Positions 6,862 to 14,288 of a stretch of 15,461 bases of DNA are shown here, in pieces. Every line of letters starts with the position of its first letter. The stretch's first letter is position 1. A program made the position numbers and the translations under genes. Below the pieces are notes generated by a model that saw nothing but the letters and a program-made list of their open reading frames with translations, made no database searches and was not told the DNA's origin. Source of the stretch: CAYFJO01 sp964343305 (GTDB lineage Bacteria; Planctomycetota; Planctomycetia; Pirellulales; Pirellulaceae); contig CAYFJO010000257.1 in NCBI GenBank assembly GCA_964343305.1, positions 1-15,461 on the forward strand, given 5' to 3'.

Positions 6862-8916
6862 ATGTCCCTATTTGGAACGACCCCCACTGCCAATGGAGTG
6901 ACCGACTGCGAAACAAACGGGACAACAAGTCAGGCGATGCACATGGGTGATAATTCGCACTCCTTTGCCAAACAGAACATGCTGCGATTGGCGATCGACT
7001 TTGCCGCGGCTTTTGGTGTGCTCATCCTGGTTTACAGTGCCCTGGCGGTCAATTTCCATCAAGATGGCGGACGTGACTGGGACCAGTTCCAAGCCGAACA
7101 CTTGTTAGCTCGAACTTCGATCTTGGAACATGGAGAACTCCCTTTTTGGATGCCTCATCGCTGCGGTGGCCATGATTCGTTTGCAGATCCTCAGTCGACC
7201 TGGTATTCGCCGTTTGGATTGCTCGTTCTGGTCTTCGACTTTCCGGTCGGCGCGCGATTATTTGTCGCGTTCTGTGCAATGTTCGGAGCCTTCGGTGCGT
7301 TGCAACTGTGTTGGCACGTAAGATTTTCCCGGTCGGCGGGACTGCTGGTCGCGATCATCATTTTTCTATCCATGCCCACCGCCTTGTATTCAGCCGGTGG
7401 GATTCCAAACTTCTGTTTCGGCTTGGCCGTGTTACCGTGGCTGATTTTCTTCATTCATTCTGGATCAAATTGGTCGGCAATGATGGCTGGCTTGCTGCTC
7501 GCTTTCGACCTTTATTGTGGCGATCCCAGTCACCTTGTCTGGCATTCCCTTTTCCTGTTGCTGCTTGGCATCTCGCTGGCGTCCATCCGACGGCTCTGGC
7601 GACCACTCAAATCGGTTCTTCTGACGGGAGCTTTCGCTGCCGTCTTCGGGGCTCCAAAAATGATTCCGATGCTGCTGATGATGCTAGAGCATCCACGCCC
7701 CGTCCCCGTTTACGCATGGGGTGCCAATAGTCCGCGCATCACATATCACGCTTTTCTGCATCGCGATATTCCACCGTTTTTTGAACGACCGACGGGGAAT
7801 TTCTTTGCTTTGCTTCCCTCAGGCGAATTGGCATCCATCAACTTTCTGACTCCTGAGACCGAAGCGGAGCTGCTGCGCGACACCACCGTCAATTGGGTCA
7901 ATATCGGCTGCTATATCGGTTGGATCGTTGTTGCTTTGTCGACGCTAGGTGCTTTCTTCTACTTGTCGCGTTGGTTTCGGCGTTGTCGCACGTCGGTGAG
8001 TCTCGAGCGAGAGTCCAGCGAGGCGCTCGGCCACCGATCGTTGTCTTCCTTGTTGCTGGCCTTGATCATTTCGAGTCTTGTTTATTACTGGCTGTCGCTC
8101 GGAGAAAACGTGACGCCAAGCGCTTGGGTATTGCTGAAGAAACTTCCCGTCTTTCGGTCGCTCGATCACCCTGGGATTCTGCTTATCTACTCCTTAATGC
8201 CAATTGCCCTGCTCGCCGCCGTGGGATTCGACTGGATTGCTTCACGCGCTCGCCAGAAAATCAAAAAACGGTCGTTGGCCGTGTTTCTTGGACTGATTCA
8301 CGTTGCTGTTTTCGTTGACTTGCATCTTCCCGCGCGGGATTTGTATCCCTATTCGTTTTGTGAACGAAAATTAGATTTTACCAGCAATTCCCCCAAATTT
8401 ATCCAGCACTCCTTCGAGGATCCGTTGCCCTATTGCACGTACTTTGGACCGCCGGTGACACCGTTCGTGCGTGCTGGAAAGGGAAACCTCAAGGGCTACT
8501 TCGCCATCGAAATCGAATCCGGCGTGATCCCGATAGGCGACGCCGAGTATCGAGGGGAAGTGTTCTTCTTAGAGAGTGGTTCGGGCACGATCGACGACGA
8601 ACAATTCACCGCCCGTCATATCCGATTCTCCTGCGACCATTCGAGCGACGCAACGGTCATCATTAACCAAAATTGGAATGCAGGATGGCAGGTGATTCGT
8701 CCCGTCAAAGCACGAATTACCCGGCACCATGATGGCCGCATCGCATTGGGCATGCCCTCGGGAAGTCACGCCGTGGAACTATGCTATACGCCACTCGGTC
8801 TGTTTTCGGGCATCCTCGTTTTTATCATCGGCCTACCCGCACTGATTTGCGCCATTGTATCGGTACAGCGTCGTAAAACGCGCGAACCTGGAATCACGGA
8901 AAACACGAGTGAGTGA
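6862..8916 (+). CDS. YfhO-like polytopic membrane protein (GT-C-like), copy 1
   Basis: About 684 residues with roughly a dozen hydrophobic segments, the first at about 41-63. The first extracytoplasmic loop has DWD (about 72-74), then HGELPFWMP and STWYSPFG, which match the early YfhO-type pattern G-x-[IL]-P-[LF]-W ... YP. The C-terminal soluble domain contains NQNWNAGWQV and a later GSHAVELCYTPLG before a final membrane segment; this is the usual YfhO C-terminal 'pGW ... G.H.v.f.Y.P' module. Family knowledge: YfhO proteins glycosylate cell-wall polymers such as lipoteichoic acid from lipid-linked sugars outside the membrane. In a planctomycete the acceptor would have to differ. Start uncertain: ATG 6862 is the longest ATG form; ATG 6943 has AGG eight bases upstream and may be the true start; a TTG at 6847 is also in frame. 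The 3' end overlaps the next gene by eight bases. Confidence 0.7.
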   Translation: MSLFGTTPTANGVTDCETNGTTSQAMHMGDNSHSFAKQNMLRLAIDFAAAFGVLILVYSALAVNFHQDGGRDWDQFQAEHLLARTSILEHGELPFWMPHRCGGHDSFADPQSTWYSPFGLLVLVFDFPVGARLFVAFCAMFGAFGALQLCWHVRFSRSAGLLVAIIIFLSMPTALYSAGGIPNFCFGLAVLPWLIFFIHSGSNWSAMMAGLLLAFDLYCGDPSHLVWHSLFLLLLGISLASIRRLWRPLKSVLLTGAFAAVFGAPKMIPMLLMMLEHPRPVPVYAWGANSPRITYHAFLHRDIPPFFERPTGNFFALLPSGELASINFLTPETEAELLRDTTVNWVNIGCYIGWIVVALSTLGAFFYLSRWFRRCRTSVSLERESSEALGHRSLSSLLLALIISSLVYYWLSLGENVTPSAWVLLKKLPVFRSLDHPGILLIYSLMPIALLAAVGFDWIASRARQKIKKRSLAVFLGLIHVAVFVDLHLPARDLYPYSFCERKLDFTSNSPKFIQHSFEDPLPYCTYFGPPVTPFVRAGKGNLKGYFAIEIESGVIPIGDAEYRGEVFFLESGSGTIDDEQFTARHIRFSCDHSSDATVIINQNWNAGWQVIRPVKARITRHHDGRIALGMPSGSHAVELCYTPLGLFSGILVFIIGLPALICAIVSVQRRKTREPGITENTSE

Positions 8917-10636
8917 AACACAGAGCAACATCAAGCAACCATCCGAATCGTCCCGGGCCTCGTCCCGCTGGCGGATGTGGCTTGCGATCGGGATTCTTGG
9001 CGTCGTGGCAATCACTCTCCGCACCTGCTTCTCGTTGCCGCTGATCCTCGTCCGTCGTTTTATTTATCAGATGCTCTGGTGGACTGCAAACCTTGTGACT
9101 TGCACGGTCATTGTGGCGACGCTGGCCATTGCGTTGCACTCGATCGTGTGCCGGTGGCGCGGGAAAACTCATATGAAAGGTTCAGGTCGGATCACATTGA
9201 AATTCCGCTTTGTCTTTTCGTTGTTGGTCCTGTGGCTTTCGTTCGAGGCGTGGGGACTGGTGATGCTGTGGCAGCAGACTTTTTCACAGCCGACTGAAGC
9301 TGAGCCCGTCACGCTTCCTCATGATCTGCCTCGATCGCCCGCGGATGTGCTGTACCTCGTTGCGATCGGCGGTAGCACGACGAAAGGTGCGCCGTTTTCC
9401 GACGTCGAAGGAAATCGCTTCTCCTTTCCCCACCTGACCGGGTTGGAATTGCAACGGCGTCACCCAGGTTTGACTGCTGCCGTACAGAACTTTGGGCAAG
9501 ATGGAGCAACATTGTCGAACATGGTCGCTCCACTTCAGAGTCTCACTTTCCGCCCCGATGTCTTGCTGGTCTATTCGGGACACAACGAATTCCTGCGTCT
9601 GGCACCGGAATCCAGTTTCTTCTTTGGATGGGAGAACGAGCCAATCCTCGACTTTGACCGCATCGAGCAGCGGTTTCCGCCGCTGTCGTTTCTGGCCCGC
9701 GCTATGGCGCAGGAATTGCTTTCAACGGATTTCGCGGTTGCACCGAGGCAAAGTGAGCGTCAACTCTTCGATGTACCATTGTGCGGTCCGCAACAGATGG
9801 ATCAGGTCTATGCACAATACCAGTCCACGATGGCGGCGATCATCAAGTGGTGTCGCACCGAAGGCATCTTGCCGATTGTGGTCGTACCCGCGTCGAACGC
9901 ATCTGGAATTGGCCCGAACCGATCCGTGTTGCCACGCGATATCTGGATGAGTGAGCGCGAACGTTTAGAACAACTGTGGGAGCAGATCAACCAGTTGCCG
10001 CTGGCATCACCACATCGACTTGCGCTACTTGAGCAAGCGCGAGTCGTTGCGCCGACGTTTGCCGAAACCTGGTATCAACTGGGAAGAGAGTACGACGCGA
10101 TCGGCCGGACAGACGATGCTAATGTCGCGTTCCAACATGCGATCGATTATGACGGAAATCCGATGCGCGCGCCTTCGCGGATCGCGGACATCTGCCGTAA
10201 TCTGCCGGCGGCTGTCATCGATGCCCGCGGTCTGTGGCGTCCGCTTTCGTCGCGAGGGGTCCTGGGCGACCGACAATTCCACGATTACTGCCATCCAACG
10301 CTTTCCGCATATGTTGTATTGTCTAACACGATCGTTGCAACGATCGAAGCGGAGGGGTTGCCGTCCGGTCGCGAGCCAAATGAAGTCCCGCCATTCACGG
10401 TGGCAGACGTGGCTGAGCGATATAACATCGATCGCGCGGCGTGGCAACGAGTCTTTGAGGCTTCCGCCATCGAATGGCAGCGGCTATCCATGTATCGATT
10501 CGATCCGCTTCCATCGCAAGCACGAGCGGCGGCATGTGCCGAAGCCGTTCGACGTATCGAGTCTGAAACATACCCCAAAGAAGATGGCATTCCGCGGTCT
10601 GATGCGATCACGGCGCTGGGAACACCGCGAAGATAA
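8909..10636 (+). CDS. Membrane-anchored SGNH/GDSL hydrolase-like protein with TPR insert
   Basis: 575 residues from GTG 8909. Three hydrophobic segments (about 24-48, 53-78 and 98-121) precede an SGNH domain. Block I is AIGGSTTKG with the nucleophile Ser at about 156. Block II is in NFGQDGAT (about 194-201). Block III is YSGHNEF with Asn about 226. Block V is HDYCH with Asp about 459 and His about 462. Between blocks III and V lies a helical insert containing one good TPR unit (about 385-416: WYQLG, YDAIG, A-F-A pattern). Known SGNH enzymes add or remove acyl esters on glycans or lipids; here the active side is probably extracytoplasmic. The GTG start overlaps the YfhO-like stop by eight bases and has GGA eight bases upstream; an earlier ATG at 8855 would create a long overlap and is less likely. 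Co-translation with the YfhO-like gene suggests a shared glycan substrate. Confidence 0.78.
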   Translation: MSETQSNIKQPSESSRASSRWRMWLAIGILGVVAITLRTCFSLPLILVRRFIYQMLWWTANLVTCTVIVATLAIALHSIVCRWRGKTHMKGSGRITLKFRFVFSLLVLWLSFEAWGLVMLWQQTFSQPTEAEPVTLPHDLPRSPADVLYLVAIGGSTTKGAPFSDVEGNRFSFPHLTGLELQRRHPGLTAAVQNFGQDGATLSNMVAPLQSLTFRPDVLLVYSGHNEFLRLAPESSFFFGWENEPILDFDRIEQRFPPLSFLARAMAQELLSTDFAVAPRQSERQLFDVPLCGPQQMDQVYAQYQSTMAAIIKWCRTEGILPIVVVPASNASGIGPNRSVLPRDIWMSERERLEQLWEQINQLPLASPHRLALLEQARVVAPTFAETWYQLGREYDAIGRTDDANVAFQHAIDYDGNPMRAPSRIADICRNLPAAVIDARGLWRPLSSRGVLGDRQFHDYCHPTLSAYVVLSNTIVATIEAEGLPSGREPNEVPPFTVADVAERYNIDRAAWQRVFEASAIEWQRLSMYRFDPLPSQARAAACAEAVRRIESETYPKEDGIPRSDAITALGTPRR

Positions 10637-10692
10637 ATGTGACACGTTTCTTCGAACCAACCGCCCTCTTTTGTGCCATGAGACGTGGTTTT

Positions 10693-10782
10693 CTACACGC
10701 GACGGCAACCGCGTATTCCGAAGCCATCCGACAACAACAATCTGGTAAGTGCCCTGAACAGGATGGAATCCCCAGATCTGAC
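10693..10782 (+). pseudogene. Remnant echo of the 3' end of the upstream SGNH gene
   Basis: In the frame beginning at GTG 10639, these 30 codons align without a gap to codons 10514-10603 at the end of the SGNH gene. By hand I count 15 of 30 identical residues, including QDGIPRSD against EDGIPRSD and SEAIR against AEAVR. Several matching codons differ only at silent positions, so the likeness is at protein level and old. The frame differs from the upstream gene and continues across the end of the convergent YfhO-like gene, so it is probably the worn end of a duplicated SGNH gene rather than a working gene. It accounts for most of the 10637-10801 gap, where I see no clear terminator. Confidence 0.45.
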
Positions 10783-10801
10783 GTGCTCCGCGCTACGAAA
10801 G

Positions 10802-13078
10802 TTACAACGATTGACGGCGATAGATCGAATACACTCCACACGCCAAAAGAACGAAAGACATCGTGCCCATAACGTACAGTCCGAGGTAAAAACTGCGTGG
10901 ACGATAAGTGAACTCGATGTGGTGATGGCCCGCGCCCAGCGCAAGTCCGCGGACGAGCCCATTGGCGCGGAGAATCTTCACGTCCTTACGGTTGCTTGTG
11001 GCTTGCCAGCCGGGATAGAACAGATCGCTGAACACAAGGATCGAATCCTGAGTCACGATGGCATCGAAAACGACACGATGAGCACCGTAGTGAATGATTT
11101 GAATGGGCTGCCTGGTGCTTTGGCCATCAAGCGGACGGCCGGAAACAAAAACAGGATCCTCATTGATTGTGACCGACTCGCGTAACGAAAACTCGTCCGA
11201 ATCGATGAACCACCGGACATCTTCAATGTCACGGATAACGGTGTATTGCGTACGCATGCTGATGCGCGGTTGAAAGTCGGTGTTGACAAACAAACTGCAG
11301 TCCAAATCATCAAAAACTCTTTCCGCCGCAAGTTTCGGATTCCTTTCTCGTCCGGCGTAGCTCGTCGGATTCGAGAGAATAAGATACTTGACATTAAAGA
11401 GACTCAGTTCCCTGAAGCTTACTTCGTCCAAGTAAGGACTCATCTCAAGAGTGGCAGCAGCAGCATTCGAGTTCCATGCATCAATCTCAAACAGTACAGA
11501 CATGTTCTGCGTCAACAGGCCGGGAACTGGATGATTAATTTCTTCGTTGACATCTTTGTAAACTTTCAATGCTCGCCACTGGGTCGAATCCTCGCGAAGC
11601 GCCGTCACGGTCGAAGGCGTCTTGGAATAGTAGTCCGGTGGAGCCAGCACATGCACCAAGCGGCCACAAACCAAAAGATCAATCGTGATCAGAACTAGCG
11701 CAAGAGTCCCGACCACGTTCCGTGGCAGCTTTGAGTTGAACAAGCACCACATCACTGTGCTCAGGCCCGCAAAGATTGATGCTGTAAGCAAGATATTCAA
11801 TAGTGTGTTGCTGCCGCTATTGAATCGTGGTTGTGTGATCCAGGCAGCTATTGTGGCGAGCGTCAGGCAAACGGTGAGAGCGAAGTAGCAGGTGAAGATA
11901 ATTCGTCTGCTCCGCAGGATGCGTGATTCTCCATGCACTAAGCGATCCAAGCCGACGCCCGCCAACACCCCAGCGGCGAGTGAAGCAATCAGCAAGAAAC
12001 GGAACGGACGGTGTAGATTGATGAACAGCGGCAGACGGCACAATACCAGCCACAATCCACCATACGTTCCCAACGCTAAGATCAAACCTACGAAAAAAAC
12101 GACCACAAAAAAAAATCGAATCCGAGTTCGATCCCAACTTGCGATCGCCATCAACGAAATCGGAAAAATGCCAAAATAGAGCCGATGTTCGTTAAAGAAT
12201 TCGCCCTGACGCAACCAAAAATCAGGCAAAATCACCTGCAATAAATAAGTGGGGGGTAGAGAGTGCCTGGTTTGAGGGTTGATTACCCCGCCCCAGCGAT
12301 CGCTTTGTAGAACGTATTCGAGGAAGTAAAACAGTTGCGGCGCGCAAAGGCAACCGCCAATCAGCGTAATCACGAAAGTCGACGTGATCGCAAATCGCAA
12401 TTGAGACCAACTACGCGTCGCTTCCCAAAGCATCACCCCGACCATCAGAAGCAATTGATGAATCCCAGCCGCTGGATTTGCCCCCGATGCCTGGACTGCC
12501 AGCAACACACCGGCGAGAACTGAATGGCGGAAACTACGAAGTTGAAACGACTGCAGCTGAAGCCCTAAGACGACCGGTGTCCACGCAATCGTTGTGAGAA
12601 ACGTAAGAGTTACGACATAGTCGATAAACGTTCCGCCGAACACAAAGACGAGGGCGGCACAAGTTTGTCCCAATACCGTCACGCCGAGCAAGCGCAAAAG
12701 ATACATCATGCCGATGGCTGCAACGAGAAAGTGAAAGATGATGAACAACGTGTAAGCGATTCCACAATCCTCAACGAGATTGAATATTAGCGTCGGCGGA
12801 TACACGCCCGATGTTTCCGTTTCGGCCTGTGTCGGATACCCCAACAACCCGTGCTTATTCCAGAGAGGAATCTCACCTGCGGCACGTAAACGGGCATTTT
12901 CTACATGCATAGGAAGGTAAGTTCCGCCCAAATCACAGAGGTAGAACACCCCTTTCCCCATCAAAGGCTCTCGAAAGTGCGCTAGGGTAACGATCAGCAG
13001 AAACGCTATTGCGATGATGGTTTGTCGCTTGGACGAGTTCTCAGAGGGTGTCGAATCCATGCGTATATTATTGGTCAT
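10802..13078 (-). CDS. YfhO-like polytopic membrane protein (GT-C-like), copy 2
   Basis: About 758 residues from ATG 13078, close to typical YfhO length. After the first membrane segment (about 19-34) the first loop has YLCDLGGTYLP with D49, a candidate catalytic acid. Next come GEIPLWN (68-74), GYP (80-82) and GVYPP (91-95), the strongest YfhO-like signature in the window. Many membrane segments follow. The C-terminal module has FYPGWQA, RANG and GHHHIEFTYRP before the last membrane helix. Likely role: transfer of a sugar from a lipid carrier to an envelope polymer on the outer face of the membrane; donor and acceptor cannot be inferred. ATG 13060 is an alternative start and the frame stays open to 13126; none has a clear ribosome site. 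It is the last gene of a minus-strand run. The 146-base gap to the preceding SGNH gene holds no feature I can support. Confidence 0.78.
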   Translation of the reverse strand: MTNNIRMDSTPSENSSKRQTIIAIAFLLIVTLAHFREPLMGKGVFYLCDLGGTYLPMHVENARLRAAGEIPLWNKHGLLGYPTQAETETSGVYPPTLIFNLVEDCGIAYTLFIIFHFLVAAIGMMYLLRLLGVTVLGQTCAALVFVFGGTFIDYVVTLTFLTTIAWTPVVLGLQLQSFQLRSFRHSVLAGVLLAVQASGANPAAGIHQLLLMVGVMLWEATRSWSQLRFAITSTFVITLIGGCLCAPQLFYFLEYVLQSDRWGGVINPQTRHSLPPTYLLQVILPDFWLRQGEFFNEHRLYFGIFPISLMAIASWDRTRIRFFFVVVFFVGLILALGTYGGLWLVLCRLPLFINLHRPFRFLLIASLAAGVLAGVGLDRLVHGESRILRSRRIIFTCYFALTVCLTLATIAAWITQPRFNSGSNTLLNILLTASIFAGLSTVMWCLFNSKLPRNVVGTLALVLITIDLLVCGRLVHVLAPPDYYSKTPSTVTALREDSTQWRALKVYKDVNEEINHPVPGLLTQNMSVLFEIDAWNSNAAAATLEMSPYLDEVSFRELSLFNVKYLILSNPTSYAGRERNPKLAAERVFDDLDCSLFVNTDFQPRISMRTQYTVIRDIEDVRWFIDSDEFSLRESVTINEDPVFVSGRPLDGQSTRQPIQIIHYGAHRVVFDAIVTQDSILVFSDLFYPGWQATSNRKDVKILRANGLVRGLALGAGHHHIEFTYRPRSFYLGLYVMGTMSFVLLACGVYSIYRRQSL

Positions 13079-13224
13079 AAACGCAAACCGTGCATACCGC
13101 TGAACGCGGCACCAATCGTAGATCAACGGACCGTAGACGTGAGTGAGCCGGGCTCCACGCCTCTTGATGATTGGCCTGGACGCAGTGCAACAGGCTGGTT
13201 GATGTCAAATCTGTGGCAGATGCA

Positions 13225-14283
13225 TTAGTCGTCATTTAGCACATTGTATACGGCGGGTGAAACCACGTCGGCAAACATTTGATGCCCCGCGTCGGAAAAG
13301 TGCCAGACATCGGTGAACGTCGTCCGCGATTCCCCTTGAAACGGCCGGGTGGCGTCGAGCATGTCGAAGCCCTCGGCATCCGCTAAATCGCGTAGTCCTG
13401 ATCGCATGGTAGCATATGCCCTCGCCAGCACATCGCCAGCGTCTCGCCAAATTGGTGTTGCCTCAAGAAGCTGCTGTTCTAGTTTCGACCTGGGTGTTTT
13501 CAAAAACAGTGCTGGTTGAAGAACGACAAACATTTTGATTTCGTGCCCGTCGGCAAAGGTCGCGGCTTTTTTCATCTTCTCCAGATAAACGGCCACACGC
13601 TGGTCGAAATCGTGTTCGTGGTATTCCGCGGTCCATCGTGAACCATCCAAAGTCTTTGTCACCATGCCATGCACGACGTTGGCGTTTGCGCCATTGGTCA
13701 GATCATTCAAACCGTTGATAAAGACGACCAGGTTCGGCTTGCCAAACCGATTGACAAAGATCTCAAACGCCTTGATATCTTGGCTGGATTTCCACGCACC
13801 TGTCGCGAAAATCGCGATGTCTGTGGGCGATTTTTCCTGCTCCAGGTATTGGCCAAGATGGTAGAAGTACGTCGATTCGATTTTGGACGCAAACGTCGCG
13901 TAAGCGACACTTCCGCCGACGATCAGAAGTCTAAACTGAGGTTTCATTCGCGGCTGGTATCGCTGAAGCCCGTCGATGTTGACCTCCAAAACACCAGGGA
14001 TCTGAGCAGGCGGTTCGATCCAGCCTAGTTCGCGATGTGCCACCTTCGGCCAAGCACGTTCTCCGGAGAAACCAACTCGTGGACCGCCTGGCGGCACGGC
14101 AAGTCCACGTTCAATGTACGTTGTTTCCCAAACCTGGCCACTGAGCCCCTTCGCCCGTGCCTCGGAATCGTCCAGCCATTTCCAAATGCCCCCAACAATC
14201 ACACCCCCGATGACCGCGGGGATGCAAGCGAAGAGGAAGAATTTGATTCGGGAAATCTTTGAGCGCCGTCCTGTTTGGTTCAT
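13225..14283 (-). CDS. SGNH/GDSL hydrolase-like protein with N-terminal membrane anchor
   Basis: 352 residues. A basic N-terminus and one hydrophobic segment (about 14-33) form a signal anchor, so the domain should lie outside the cytoplasmic membrane. SGNH landmarks: LIVGGSVAYA with Ser125 (block I); FATGAWKSSQ with Gly162 (block II); FINGLNDLTNG with Asn193 (block III); TDVWHFSDAGH with Asp325 and His328 (block V). All four catalytic positions are present, so it is probably an active esterase or acyltransferase-type enzyme; the substrate is unknown. It begins five bases after the stop of the haem-binding gene, so the two share a transcript. Unlike the SGNH protein at 8909-10636 it has no TPR insert and only one membrane segment, and I see no close sequence likeness between them. 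Confidence 0.82.
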   Translation of the reverse strand: MNQTGRRSKISRIKFFLFACIPAVIGGVIVGGIWKWLDDSEARAKGLSGQVWETTYIERGLAVPPGGPRVGFSGERAWPKVAHRELGWIEPPAQIPGVLEVNIDGLQRYQPRMKPQFRLLIVGGSVAYATFASKIESTYFYHLGQYLEQEKSPTDIAIFATGAWKSSQDIKAFEIFVNRFGKPNLVVFINGLNDLTNGANANVVHGMVTKTLDGSRWTAEYHEHDFDQRVAVYLEKMKKAATFADGHEIKMFVVLQPALFLKTPRSKLEQQLLEATPIWRDAGDVLARAYATMRSGLRDLADAEGFDMLDATRPFQGESRTTFTDVWHFSDAGHQMFADVVSPAVYNVLNDD

Positions 14284-14288
14284 TGCGC

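Noticed and set aside
6750..6950. Small plus-strand open frame of 66 codons between the SDR and YfhO-like genes.
   Set aside because: No homology-like motif; it overlaps the likely promoter region and the start of the YfhO-like gene in another frame.
10685..11698. Two plus-strand open frames (10685-11185 and 11246-11698) opposite the second YfhO-like gene.
   Set aside because: They are mirror frames of a convincing membrane protein and have no recognisable motif of their own.
13203..13208. Perfect TTGACA on the minus strand, a possible -35 box upstream of the second YfhO-like gene.
   Set aside because: No -10-like sequence lies 16-18 bases downstream (CTGCGT at the expected place).
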